Below, in pieces: positions 32,527 through 41,737 of a stretch of DNA of 64,000 nt. The position numbers were made by a program, and so were the translations under genes. The first letter of the stretch is position 1. Each line of letters starts with the position of its first letter. Source of the stretch: Anaerobacillus isosaccharinicus (GTDB lineage: Bacteria > Bacillota > Bacilli > Bacillales > Anaerobacillaceae); assembly GCF_001866075.3 (NCBI RefSeq), contig NZ_CP063356.1, positions 4,268,164-4,332,163 on the forward strand. The letters are read 5' to 3'. The notes under the pieces were generated by a model. The model saw only the letters and a list, made by a program, of their open reading frames with translations. It searched no databases and had not been told where the DNA came from.

Positions 32527-34938
32527 TTATTTATTACTCTTTCTCTCAAAATGAACATGCAACCTGTATTCACAAATCTCTTTCGTCCATTCATAAAGCA
32601 GTTCTTCCTCTTCTTTAGCAACTTCAAAGTTGAACGAAAACGAATTGTTTTCAAAAGTTACTAATTCTTTGCCCCATTTGGACATTGGCATTTTGGCAAT
32701 TAGTTTACTTACTTTATTCTCATCGTATTCCCAAAGCCTCATTGTTTCTTTGTCTGAGAAATCGATCTTTTTTCGGTATTCTGTTTCGGTTAGGTACTGA
32801 TGGAAGAAAGGTGCCGTCTCTTCTGGTGTAATCGGTTTATACCAGTTTTCTACTCCTCTATTTAACATCGCAAGTAAGACAACCATCTTATAGCTTTTTG
32901 TCATTCCAGTTTTTTCAACTTCAACAAGCCAAGGCTCATACCTTTTGAATAGTTCTTTTTCTCTATTACTTAATTCATTCGCCCAATAAAGGAACCCAAT
33001 ATACGACTTGAACTCTTGTTTGTACTGCTTCGTATCTGATTGACCTTTTAAGTGAAGCTCTAAATAAGAAGGTCTTCTACCCAACTCTTGTTTTAACGTA
33101 AAATAATCATCTTTTAGCTTATCTTTTCTTGGCTGAATTTTTCTAGCCATTTCGGTTAGAAGGTCGATGACTTGTGTTTCTAAATTAATGACGCAGTTTA
33201 CCGGTGCACTTGCTTGGATTTCTCTTGGCTTTTTCTGCTCACCTGAAGTATCAAATAAACTTAGCTTTACATCTGCATTACGATAGTTTCCAATTAAGTC
33301 GATCACGACACAATAGTCTTTTTCTGGGTGTAACCGTAGGCCTCGACCTATTTGCTGGGTGAAAACAGTTAGTGATTCGGTAGGTCGGACAAAAAGAAGC
33401 GTATCAACGAGTGGAATGTCGACTCCCTCATTAAATAAATCAACGGTAAAAATCGCATCGATTTCTCCCTTTTCTAATAATTGAATTGCTTTATAACGAC
33501 TTACTTCTACCTGTTTTGAATGTAAGGCAATCACTTTGTAGCCGTTTTGATTAAAATACTTCGCTAAGAAATCAGCTTGTTTAATTGAAGAACAGAAGAC
33601 AAGCGTTCTTGTTTGCTTATGCTTTTCCCATGCTTGTAGGATGTTCTGTGCCATTTCCTCACGGAGCTGAAGTTGTAGTAACTCTTCTTCCGCATACCGA
33701 TTTCCTAACCAAGTAATTTGGCGATAATCTGTATCGTCATAGACACCTTGATAATGAAATGGCGCTAACCATTGCCGCTGAATTGCTTCAAGAAAATCTA
33801 TTCGGAAAGCAACGTTCCCATCACAAATCGCATAAACGTCTTTATTGTCATTACGATCTGGAGTCGCGGTAATTCCTAATAAAAAATTAGGTTTAAAATA
33901 ATCTAATATTCGTTGATACGAATTTGCTGCTGCATGGTGAAACTCATCAATAACAATTAAGTCAAATTCATCTGGTGAAAATACTTCAATATGGTGCTTT
34001 AAGCTTAGGGTAAAAATTGATGCAAAAATATAATCAGCTTGTCCTTCTTTTTGCTTCCCGTTATATATTCCAAACGTTTTGTCACCTAAAACGTGCTCAA
34101 ACGACTTTTTTGCTTGATAAAGGATTTCTTCACGATGGGCCACAAAGAGCACTCGTTTAAACTTTTTTGCAAAAAAGGCAGCTAAATACGTTTTCCCTAA
34201 TCCAGTAGCCATCACAACAAGAGCGCTTTTATATCCTTCTTCTAACGTTGTCTCGAGTTCTCGTAAAGCCTCTGGTTGTGCAAAACGAGGCTTTACTTCC
34301 TCCCCATAGCTATTGGAGCCATCTTTAATGATATCAATAGAAGTTAGTTCTTCTTCTTTATTTCGAAGCATTAGCTCTACTTCTTCCCTTTTGCTCCATG
34401 TTCTTACTAGATTAGGATTGCTTTGATGGAATTGCTCATACCGATCCTCGTAAAGTTTGATCGTCTCGTGATTGACTTCTATCGTTTGTTCGTGGTACAT
34501 CAGTTTTGAAAATTGATCGAGGCCATCTTCATATACTCCAGGACAATCTGAAATAGATAAATTCCATTCAACACCTGTTGTTAGCGCTGATCTTGATAAA
34601 TTTGATGAACCCACAATAAAATGACCGTTATTAGGATATTGAAATAAATAAGCCTTCGGGTGAAATGAAGTACCATTACTATTCCATAGTCGAACTTCAA
34701 TGTTTTCATGAATGCTTAGTAACGTTTTGAGCGCTTCAGGCTGTGTAATAAATAAGTAGTCACCCGTACATATTTTAATCTCTACGCCTCGTTCAGCAGC
34801 TTTTCTTAATGGTTCGCGAAGAACTTCACAGCCAGATTTCATGACAAACGAAGTTAAAATGCAAATACTTGAAGCACTCTCCATCTTCGTCAAAAGATGG
34901 TCAACCAAGTTTTGCGTAATTAATTCTGCCTTAGTCAT
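32527..34938 (-). CDS. PLD-nuclease/DEAD-box helicase fusion
   Basis: About 803 residues. The N-terminal 160 residues carry one phospholipase D-type motif (H95-x-K97 and SSN at 113-115, 'FHPKAYLF', 'VGSSNLS'), normally a nuclease when dimeric. A superfamily 2 helicase follows: Walker A ATGLGKT (246-252), DEFH (333-336) and 'QQIGRGLRL' motif VI. The C-terminal ~200 residues are helical, without a clear DUF3427. ATG 34938 lies after AGAGGTTGAGG and overlaps the MazG-like stop by eight bases (ATGACTAA). Last gene of the HIT-MazG-helicase operon; a defence role is inferred from context. Confidence 0.85.
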   Translation of the reverse strand: MTKAELITQNLVDHLLTKMESASSICILTSFVMKSGCEVLREPLRKAAERGVEIKICTGDYLFITQPEALKTLLSIHENIEVRLWNSNGTSFHPKAYLFQYPNNGHFIVGSSNLSRSALTTGVEWNLSISDCPGVYEDGLDQFSKLMYHEQTIEVNHETIKLYEDRYEQFHQSNPNLVRTWSKREEVELMLRNKEEELTSIDIIKDGSNSYGEEVKPRFAQPEALRELETTLEEGYKSALVVMATGLGKTYLAAFFAKKFKRVLFVAHREEILYQAKKSFEHVLGDKTFGIYNGKQKEGQADYIFASIFTLSLKHHIEVFSPDEFDLIVIDEFHHAAANSYQRILDYFKPNFLLGITATPDRNDNKDVYAICDGNVAFRIDFLEAIQRQWLAPFHYQGVYDDTDYRQITWLGNRYAEEELLQLQLREEMAQNILQAWEKHKQTRTLVFCSSIKQADFLAKYFNQNGYKVIALHSKQVEVSRYKAIQLLEKGEIDAIFTVDLFNEGVDIPLVDTLLFVRPTESLTVFTQQIGRGLRLHPEKDYCVVIDLIGNYRNADVKLSLFDTSGEQKKPREIQASAPVNCVINLETQVIDLLTEMARKIQPRKDKLKDDYFTLKQELGRRPSYLELHLKGQSDTKQYKQEFKSYIGFLYWANELSNREKELFKRYEPWLVEVEKTGMTKSYKMVVLLAMLNRGVENWYKPITPEETAPFFHQYLTETEYRKKIDFSDKETMRLWEYDENKVSKLIAKMPMSKWGKELVTFENNSFSFNFEVAKEEEELLYEWTKEICEYRLHVHFERKSNK

Positions 34939-35257
34939 CCTCAACCTCTACTAAAAAGATTTTCTCCTGAAAACCACCACGATCTTTTGCCTTTCTTTCG
35001 CGGATCTTTTCTACTTCTTCTATGGAAGAACCATGGCAAATCGCTAGTGCATGGATAATTTCTAAAACATCTGCCAATTCTTCAAGTACATCTTCATGTG
35101 TCGTTGTACTCATATATTCTTCGAGTTCTTCAAAGCTCTTTTTCTTTAACTCTGTTATGTATTGTTCGTCATTTAATAGCGAAATCGTAAATTTCTTACC
35201 TGTTTTTTCTATAATTTCGGGAATTCTATCTCTCACTAATTTATTGTATGTAGGCAT
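34931..35257 (-). CDS. MazG-like nucleoside triphosphate pyrophosphohydrolase
   Basis: A 108-residue all-alpha NTP pyrophosphatase of the MazG-like superfamily. 'NKLVRDRIPEIIEK' opens it, and metal-binding 'EELEEYM' and 'EELADVLEIIHAL' (the E-E-x-x-D pattern) supply the metal ligands. It removes pyrophosphate from an unknown nucleotide. It lies 15 bases after the HIT gene and overlaps the helicase by eight bases, so the three are coupled. Confidence 0.85.
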   Translation of the reverse strand: MPTYNKLVRDRIPEIIEKTGKKFTISLLNDEQYITELKKKSFEELEEYMSTTTHEDVLEELADVLEIIHALAICHGSSIEEVEKIRERKAKDRGGFQEKIFLVEVEDD

Positions 35258-35272
35258 GTTAATTGCTCCTTA

Positions 35273-35644
35273 TTAATATATTCTTTTTTCTGGGATAACT
35301 CCTCTGACTCCTCCTCTTGGGTTTTCCATATCTCCCTTATAACGAGGAATTAAGTGAACATGAACGTGGAAAATCGTTTGGCCAGCTGTTTCGCCACAGT
35401 TAATGCCAATGTTGTAGCCATCTGGAGAGTATCGTTCTTCTAATAATGTTTTTCCTTGTTCAAGTAGTTGGTTAATAGCTTCCCGCTCTTCGTTCTTTGT
35501 ATCAAAAAAATCACTTACATTGCGTTTAGGGATGATTAAGAGGTGGCCTTGATTTACAGGATATATATCAAAAATTGCAAATGCTAAATCGTTTGATAGG
35601 ACAATGTTTTCTGGGTTGCAGAAAGGGCAAGGTTTATCGTACAT
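35273..35644 (-). CDS. HIT family hydrolase
   Basis: A 123-residue histidine-triad protein. 'HVHVHLIPRY' (about residues 94-103) carries the triad, and N-terminal CPFCN fits the zinc-binding type of HIT proteins. HIT proteins hydrolyse nucleotidyl phosphoramidates or dinucleotides. First gene of the HIT-MazG-helicase operon. A TATACT -10-like sequence lies upstream on the minus strand near 35665-35670. Confidence 0.85.
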   Translation of the reverse strand: MYDKPCPFCNPENIVLSNDLAFAIFDIYPVNQGHLLIIPKRNVSDFFDTKNEEREAINQLLEQGKTLLEERYSPDGYNIGINCGETAGQTIFHVHVHLIPRYKGDMENPRGGVRGVIPEKRIY

Positions 35645-36017
35645 GGTGTACCTACGCTTTATTTAGTATAACACCTTTCATTTTATGGTAATATACCACC
35701 ATTTCAAGAGTTATCCTCCAAACTAAAATTATCACACGATTTTAGTTGCCACTAGCACCTACTTCGCTGGTATTTCTTCGTGTAATCCCATACAAAGTTC
35801 ATTTGCTTTAGCAATAAAGACGGACACAGAAGGACAAGGGTACCGTAACGCGTCTCACTACCACCATCATTACATTATAGGAATAAGAACTCGCATGTAC
35901 TAGTTTGTTGAGAGTAATACTTCATTAGAGAGCTAGGCTTCTTTAAATACACTATACTGAATTATGCAAGGAGGCATCAAACAGAAGGTTGGTTATAGTT
36001 TTTTTAAATTCTGAAGA
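35645..36017. other. Intergenic spacer with promoter and a DUF3427 remnant
   Basis: Holds the HIT-operon promoter region and the decayed DUF3427 tail at 35738-35815. No other gene seen in the spacer. Confidence 0.6.
35738..35815 (-). pseudogene. Remnant C-terminus of a DUF3427-type helicase
   Basis: The minus-strand frame reads ANELCMGLHEEIPAK, stop, VLVATK, matching the end of the 41738-44881 protein (MSFVWKLNEEMPAKLVPRAN). It is a short, stop-containing relic of a third PLD-helicase gene upstream of the HIT gene. Confidence 0.6.
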
Positions 36018-38171
36018 TTACTTTCTTGCTTTACAATCTATGAATTTAAATTCAAATTCGTTTAAGTACTTAATAGTACCTTCGATATCAATTTCATGCG
36101 CAGCATGTATTCTCCAAAATAATTCATCCGGTAAATACGGGGAGAACTTGGAGTTATATAATTCTGACTCAGTAATAAGAGGAAATAATCTTGCCTCTTC
36201 CCATTCCTCCTTTTTAATAAAGTTCAGGACATCTGTAGAAAGAGGGCCTTCAATCCTCATTCGATTTAATCCATCCTCAATTTTAGCACCAAAGCCTATT
36301 GCTCTAAGCAACCACCCCAGTGTTTGAGCAATTACTGTTCCCGTAAACGACTCCAGTAAAAAACTGCCATCTTCCTCTCTTATCACTCTATCACCAGGTT
36401 TTATCTGATTATCATGGTAAAATTTCCTCTCATCATTAAGAGAATCAAAAGCTTCCTGGTTGATGTAATGAAACTGGTGGTCGTCACATAGTATTTCCAT
36501 GATTTTTTCGCCAATTTTCTTATGCAGTTTTAATCCGCTGCTCGAATATCTAGGGGGCTTTCCGTTTACCGCTTTTAAAACATAAATCTTATTCTTTTCC
36601 GTATCGATTTGTTTAATTGTCCAGAGTTTCCCGGCTAAAATAATGTTATCTCCTTCAGAACCTAAAAATGTACTCTTGTCTAATGTACCAATCTTTCTTA
36701 CACCTTCTAATACCGTGTACTCTTCCGGAGTAATAAAAACGGCGTAAAAATCACGACTTCTTAAAATACGTTCTCCAGCTAAGCCGACAATAAGCTCATT
36801 AGGCCCTTTAACCATTTCCAAATAGTCCTGCTCTAGCATATGGTTAATAAGTAACTGAACGTCAGTGGTATTTAATTGATAGAAGATGTGATTTCTTTCA
36901 AGCCTCTCTAACAATTGACTCATCGTTATTCCGTTCGTTTCGGTGCATATGGAGATAATCTGATGAAACAGAATGTCATAGGGTTGAGCATACCCTGTAG
37001 CTGGTTCAATCCACTTATCTAAAGCAAGTTCCATTACAGCCAGTGATTGAAATAAGCTATCCCTCTTGGTAGTGTACATTTGTAGCATCTGTCTGGCATC
37101 TCGCTTTCGACCAGACCTACCAAGCCGTTGCTTCAGTGACGATACGGTAAATGTGCTATTTAATTGAATAACAATATCCACATCTCCAATATCCAAACCT
37201 AATTCCAACGTACTTGTAGCTACTACAGTTTTAGGCATCTTGGATTCCATCATAGTTTTTTCTACATATTCTCGTTCCTTTTTATCAATAGATGAGTGAT
37301 GAGCATAATAGGTCTCACCAACTTTCTCCCTTGCTGCTAAACGATTTAAAAAAACAGTAACTTCTTCGACTGATCCACGGTCATTGCAGAAAATGATTGC
37401 TTTTTGGTTTCGTGTTAATTCCCTTATATCTTCAAATAGAGAAACTTCTAGTTTGTTTCCCGCTTCTCCGTCCTCTTTTTCCGGAAAATGCATTAAGTAG
37501 TACAATAATTGCTTCTCGCTAACTTTTTCATCTACTATTTCAACTTCTTCAGGTGAAGTATAGTTCACCCAATTCTTCACGAATTCAAAGTTATCGATGG
37601 TTGCGGATAACCCAATAATCCGTGGTCTGTTCTGAGCTATTGTTTCTATTCTGGATAGTAGAGAACGAAGATGTACGCCGCGGTCATTATTTAGAAAGGA
37701 GTGAATTTCATCGATAACTACAAAATCTAGGCCTTTGAATAGGACTCTAATTTGTTCGGTCCTATTAATAAACAAACTTTCAATCGACTCAGGGGTTATT
37801 TGTAATATCCCTGCGGGTTCTTTTAAAAATTTCTTTTTCACGCTTTGACTGACATCTCCATGCCATTTATGGATAGGAATATGCGTATGTTCGCAGAGCT
37901 TTTCAATTCGTTCAAACTGATTATTAATTAATGCTTTTAAAGGTGATATATATAATACCTTTAGTTCAGAAGCTGCTGCCTTTTCTACTAGGGACAATAT
38001 AGGCAAAAAGGCTGCCTCTGTTTTACCAGAAGCAGTCCCTGATGATACGATAACATCTCTAGAGCTATTGATGATAACAGGTATGGTACTATCTTGAATA
38101 GGAGTGAATCGGTCCCATTTCATGTCCCATATTTTTTTTTGAATGTTTTTGCTTAACAAATTAAATGTCAT
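36018..38171 (-). CDS. Lhr-type DEAD/DEAH helicase (BrxHI-like)
   Basis: A 717-residue superfamily 2 helicase of the Lhr type: Q-motif-like 'FTPIQDSTIPVI', Walker A 'SGTASGKTEA' (44-53), DEIH (154-157), SAT (189-191), motif VI 'QRLGRSGR' (348-355), then a long C-terminal region. This shape matches helicase BrxHI of type 2 BREX. It is the third gene of a tight operon (three-base gap after the ATPase). No PglX methylase or PglZ phosphatase is in the window, so it is not part of a full BREX system. Confidence 0.8.
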   Translation of the reverse strand: MTFNLLSKNIQKKIWDMKWDRFTPIQDSTIPVIINSSRDVIVSSGTASGKTEAAFLPILSLVEKAAASELKVLYISPLKALINNQFERIEKLCEHTHIPIHKWHGDVSQSVKKKFLKEPAGILQITPESIESLFINRTEQIRVLFKGLDFVVIDEIHSFLNNDRGVHLRSLLSRIETIAQNRPRIIGLSATIDNFEFVKNWVNYTSPEEVEIVDEKVSEKQLLYYLMHFPEKEDGEAGNKLEVSLFEDIRELTRNQKAIIFCNDRGSVEEVTVFLNRLAAREKVGETYYAHHSSIDKKEREYVEKTMMESKMPKTVVATSTLELGLDIGDVDIVIQLNSTFTVSSLKQRLGRSGRKRDARQMLQMYTTKRDSLFQSLAVMELALDKWIEPATGYAQPYDILFHQIISICTETNGITMSQLLERLERNHIFYQLNTTDVQLLINHMLEQDYLEMVKGPNELIVGLAGERILRSRDFYAVFITPEEYTVLEGVRKIGTLDKSTFLGSEGDNIILAGKLWTIKQIDTEKNKIYVLKAVNGKPPRYSSSGLKLHKKIGEKIMEILCDDHQFHYINQEAFDSLNDERKFYHDNQIKPGDRVIREEDGSFLLESFTGTVIAQTLGWLLRAIGFGAKIEDGLNRMRIEGPLSTDVLNFIKKEEWEEARLFPLITESELYNSKFSPYLPDELFWRIHAAHEIDIEGTIKYLNEFEFKFIDCKARK

Positions 38172-38174
38172 ACC

Positions 38175-39494
38175 TTATTCTCCTTCTGTAGTAGCAAACC
38201 TAGAGTGAACGGTGTTTCGTGGCTCTGGTGCTGGTACTTCCTCTTCTCCAAAGATATCAATCCGATTGAAATATGGATTTTGGTGCAGAATGTTCAGAGC
38301 ACCTAAAAAGGCACGAATAACATCCCCTACTGTTAAATTTTCATCCGCTCCCGGCCTAGAATACTCTTGAATGATAAAACGCTTAATCTCATCATCTGTG
38401 ACAGTCGATTGGTATACATGATGGGTAGCATGAATTTCTCTTAATTTCTGCAACAGAACATAGGTTTCATCATGCTTTAACGGTGTTAATTTGATGACTG
38501 GTTGAGATAAGTCTCGGAACTCGTTTGTTTCAAAACGGTTAGATTCTAATCGTCTTTTCAGTGCTCCGTAACTAAATAAGCCTCGTCTTTCATCTTCTAA
38601 AAACTCTGGGGTGCCACCCAGTGTGAAATAAAGACCTTCAACATTCCCTTGTAAGGTGTCATTATATATTTTTAAAATAGTTTCGTAGTTCTTGTCTCTT
38701 GTCTGAGGATGAGTTATCTTATAAAGATTAATTGCTTCATCTAGATTAACCACTAACCCTGAATATCCGATTTGCTTCACAAACTGAGAGACGACTTTCA
38801 GATAGTTGTAGTAATTGTTGTCATCAATAATGTCACGAACCCCTAAGTCTGTTCTTGCTTCTGTTTTCGTCTTATATTCCCCTCTGAGCCACTTTATCGC
38901 TTTTCGCTGCAATTCACTGTTGTCTTCTACAAATCCCTTGAAATACTGGATTAGAATGCGCGAGAAGTCATATCCTCCAATCAGGTCATCCATCTTAGAA
39001 ACCGTATAGGTTATCTCGTGTTCTACATCTCGGATAAAGTCTGGATTATCAAATGCTACCGAGCCATAATTTTTGTCTATAACAACCTTTGATTGTACGT
39101 CACTAATCCATTTATCGAGGACAGTGGGTAGAGCCCCACCATCTGGTACCGTAGCAATTGCCATATTCTTCATTAGTTCCGTATAGATTGAGACAGCTTT
39201 TCCATCGCTACCGTATAATCGACGTTCCGGTGTAAAATCGGCTTTCGCTACAACAAACTTCTCCTGGAAGGCGATTTGTTGAATAAGTGCTTGTATAAAA
39301 CTCTTCCCACTTCCAAAGGGGCCAATAAATAATTTAATAACCGAAGAACCGCCCTTAATATTTTGTAAGTCTGCAAGAATTTGTTTGGCTTCGTCTGCGC
39401 GACCTACCATAATGTATTGTAATCCTCTGCTTGGCACCACTCCACCGGATAAAGAGTTTAATATTGCGGATGAATCACGCTTCTTAATATTCAA
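38175..39494 (-). CDS. BrxD-like P-loop ATPase (DUF2791/BrxC_BrxD family)
   Basis: A 439-residue AAA-type ATPase with Walker A 'GPFGSGKS' (58-65), Walker B 'LVVNLDEA' (247-254), and family marks 'RGLQYIMVGRADEAKQIL' and 'KADFTPERRLYG'. It matches the ATPase family shared with BREX BrxD. It lies between the TerB-domain gene and the helicase with three-base gaps on both sides, so all three are co-translated. In BREX-2 the same pair (ATPase, helicase) is found; here the partner is a TerB protein instead. Role: probably ATP-driven DNA or protein remodelling. Confidence 0.85.
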   Translation of the reverse strand: MNIKKRDSSAILNSLSGGVVPSRGLQYIMVGRADEAKQILADLQNIKGGSSVIKLFIGPFGSGKSFIQALIQQIAFQEKFVVAKADFTPERRLYGSDGKAVSIYTELMKNMAIATVPDGGALPTVLDKWISDVQSKVVIDKNYGSVAFDNPDFIRDVEHEITYTVSKMDDLIGGYDFSRILIQYFKGFVEDNSELQRKAIKWLRGEYKTKTEARTDLGVRDIIDDNNYYNYLKVVSQFVKQIGYSGLVVNLDEAINLYKITHPQTRDKNYETILKIYNDTLQGNVEGLYFTLGGTPEFLEDERRGLFSYGALKRRLESNRFETNEFRDLSQPVIKLTPLKHDETYVLLQKLREIHATHHVYQSTVTDDEIKRFIIQEYSRPGADENLTVGDVIRAFLGALNILHQNPYFNRIDIFGEEEVPAPEPRNTVHSRFATTEGE

Positions 39495-39497
39495 TTA

Positions 39498-41417
39498 TTA
39501 CGCCCCTTTCAGCATAAGAGCAATATCGGTGAACTCGTCGTAAAGAATAATGTTGTCGCCTTCTAACTCCACGATATTATCCCCTAAATGTTCATTTGCT
39601 TTTTCGTTTAACTCACTTAGGAATAAACCTAACATTTTCCCATTCTTCTTCACAAAAGCTGTTGCTTCGTCTTGAGAGTATTCTCCATTGTTGAACGAGC
39701 TTAAAAATTCTTTTTCTGCATCAGATAACGAACTCATAAATTTCTCTTCATCTCCATCAGTAGCATCAAAGAGGGAGTCTAGTCCTGTGTCACCCTCAAT
39801 CGTCTTGTCTAATTCTGTAACCTCAGGAGTAGTTTCTGTTGTATTTGCATCTGGTGTCGCCGTTACAAAAGAACCAGTAGACTCCAGTTGTGTTTCTTCG
39901 TTTCCGCTTCCCTCGAACACTCCTTGTAGATGTTTATTTTCTAGATTTAAACGTTCAATATTCTCATCGTTAAATTCAATGGTTGGCTTTGTAGTAGTTA
40001 CTGCTGCCACTTCTGTTTTTCCCTCTACTAACGGTCGTTGTGGGATAACACTTCCGGTAGCTTGAGTGTCCTTCTCCTTGACTGTCTTAAAACGTTCGTT
40101 CGCTTTCATAGCGCCTTCTGAGTATCTATCTAATAATTCATTCTTAAAATCAGCTGGTAGCAATTCTTCTTCCACCTTTATCTCCCTTTTTTCACCGTTT
40201 AAAATACGAGTGACATTCTCAGATAATCGGAAAAGAGCTGTAATTTCATCATATAGAGTATCAGTAGGTTGAACTTCTGTATGGTAAACATGGATAGGTT
40301 CATTTCCTCTTCCGATAACCGCTCCTGAAAACAAATGAGCTACGTTGCGAACTCGTTTATTCGTAAACCAGACATCTTCTACTTTTTCGTTTTGTTGATT
40401 GTGATGCGCTTCTAATAACAAAAGACTGTCCTTGAATACTTTATAAATTTTATTCTTGTTATCCAGAAAGAATTTTGTTTCCCGGTAATTACGGATATAA
40501 GTTCTCCAGTGTGTAATGGATATTTTATTTAATGGTTTATGGTCTTCAGTAATCGCTTTATACACTGGAGGAACATAATCACGGTATTTCCATTCGCTTG
40601 CTAATTCTTCTTCCTTTAGTTCGTTTAGCATGTCTTGAATCCATCGAGGCAAGTAGTTAGAAAGCTTAGGGTGCATATCTACATAGCTTTCATATAACCG
40701 TACAAGCATACTGACATTAAACGACGCTTTAGGGTTAAAGGAGTAGTTCAACAATTCGTACACAAAGACGAAGATATAACTGAGGTCAACTTCTAAGTAA
40801 TTCCCTTTAAGCGCTTCTTCTCTCCAATGGAAGTACCATTTTAATTGCTTGTCGTTCATATGGTCAAAAGTTGTCCAATATGCCTGTAATGGTATTTCTT
40901 TTGTGGGTCCTTGTGTTCGATTTCTATAGTTATGTGATTTCTTAATAAAGTCTGAGTGGGAATGCGAGTAAGAGAATTCAAGACGAACGCTTCCACTCTC
41001 GTTTGTAGACTTCTGAGATTTTAATACTTTATCTACATTTTTAAGAATAGAAGCGGGTGTTTCTAAATGTAAGTACTTCGGTAAGATGAGTTCTTCTTCG
41101 TTGTAGAAATTTTTATTAAATAAAGAAGTTGTTCTTTTAGGTTTTGATTTACTCTCTTTAGATTTAGATTGGACAAATACCTTTGCTTGAGAAGACTTTT
41201 CCTCTAAAGTTTTTTTGTCATCTGTTGAATCTAACTGATTATGCCACTTTTTAATAAATAACATATCAATCCACCCTAAAAATATCGGAATATATGTCCA
41301 ACAGAAAATTAGATATATAAGTCCTCTTATGTACTTTTTGTAATAAAAAAGGTGTCCGCCAATTCCTCCAAGAAAGAATGCTAGGAGATAGCCCACGGTT
41401 TTTGATTTTTTCATCAT
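39498..41417 (-). CDS. TM2 - TerB-N - TerB-C domain membrane protein
   Basis: A 639-residue protein. Residues 6-55 are a TM2 domain (two membrane spans, 'GYLLAFFLGGIGGHLFYYKKY', 'LGWIDMLFI'), then a lysine/serine linker, a TerB-N domain from about 175 ('QLKWYFHWREEALKGNYLEVD', 'LSYIFVFVYELLNYS'), a disordered Thr/Glu-rich linker (~445-545), and a TerB-C domain at the end (~550-639). It starts the operon with the BrxD-like ATPase and Lhr helicase. TerB-N/TerB-C proteins are tied to stress and phage response; membrane anchoring here could make it a sensor. Function undetermined. Confidence 0.85.
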   Translation of the reverse strand: MMKKSKTVGYLLAFFLGGIGGHLFYYKKYIRGLIYLIFCWTYIPIFLGWIDMLFIKKWHNQLDSTDDKKTLEEKSSQAKVFVQSKSKESKSKPKRTTSLFNKNFYNEEELILPKYLHLETPASILKNVDKVLKSQKSTNESGSVRLEFSYSHSHSDFIKKSHNYRNRTQGPTKEIPLQAYWTTFDHMNDKQLKWYFHWREEALKGNYLEVDLSYIFVFVYELLNYSFNPKASFNVSMLVRLYESYVDMHPKLSNYLPRWIQDMLNELKEEELASEWKYRDYVPPVYKAITEDHKPLNKISITHWRTYIRNYRETKFFLDNKNKIYKVFKDSLLLLEAHHNQQNEKVEDVWFTNKRVRNVAHLFSGAVIGRGNEPIHVYHTEVQPTDTLYDEITALFRLSENVTRILNGEKREIKVEEELLPADFKNELLDRYSEGAMKANERFKTVKEKDTQATGSVIPQRPLVEGKTEVAAVTTTKPTIEFNDENIERLNLENKHLQGVFEGSGNEETQLESTGSFVTATPDANTTETTPEVTELDKTIEGDTGLDSLFDATDGDEEKFMSSLSDAEKEFLSSFNNGEYSQDEATAFVKKNGKMLGLFLSELNEKANEHLGDNIVELEGDNIILYDEFTDIALMLKGA

Positions 41418-41671
41418 TCTTTTGCCTCACTTTCTAATTTACCTTTTTACAAATTTACATATATATACAATCATACCTTACAATTGAGTACTAATAAATA
41501 TATAATGTGTAAAATTGCCCATTTAAAAGACATTATTACAATAAATAGTATTATTTTAAATTTATTTAAGCTGTTGTAGTAGTTCATATTATTAAAATTA
41601 TTCAATTTAAGATTGTTGAAGACATTAAGTTATAAATTCATCGAAAATAGGAGTAATGTTATTAATTTATA
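41418..41671. promoter_or_regulatory. Promoter region of the TerB-BrxD-helicase operon
   Basis: A very AT-rich, gene-free stretch directly upstream of the operon. Several TATAAT-like sequences are possible on the minus strand and none is clearly best. No operator seen. Confidence 0.4.
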
Positions 41672-41737
41672 AGGGGAACAGACTTTCTGTCCTAGTTCCC
41701 CCTTAAAAGATAGGACAAGGCACCTATCCCCTTGTCC
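41672..41737. repeat. Dispersed GGGACAGG-type inverted repeat, copy 1 (diverged)
   Basis: Two adjacent hairpins (GGGGAAC.GAC...GTTCCCCC and GGACAAGG...CCTTGTCC), similar in layout to the elements at 44893 and 56919. It follows directly behind the stop of the DUF3427 helicase and may act as its terminator. Confidence 0.6.

Noticed and set aside
36018-39494. Complete BREX system
   Set aside because: Only BrxD-like and BrxHI-like proteins are present; no methylase, PglZ phosphatase or BrxC-sized ATPase in the window.
39688-40272. Plus-strand frames of 125 and 68 codons
   Set aside because: Serine-rich shadows of the low-complexity linker of the TerB protein.
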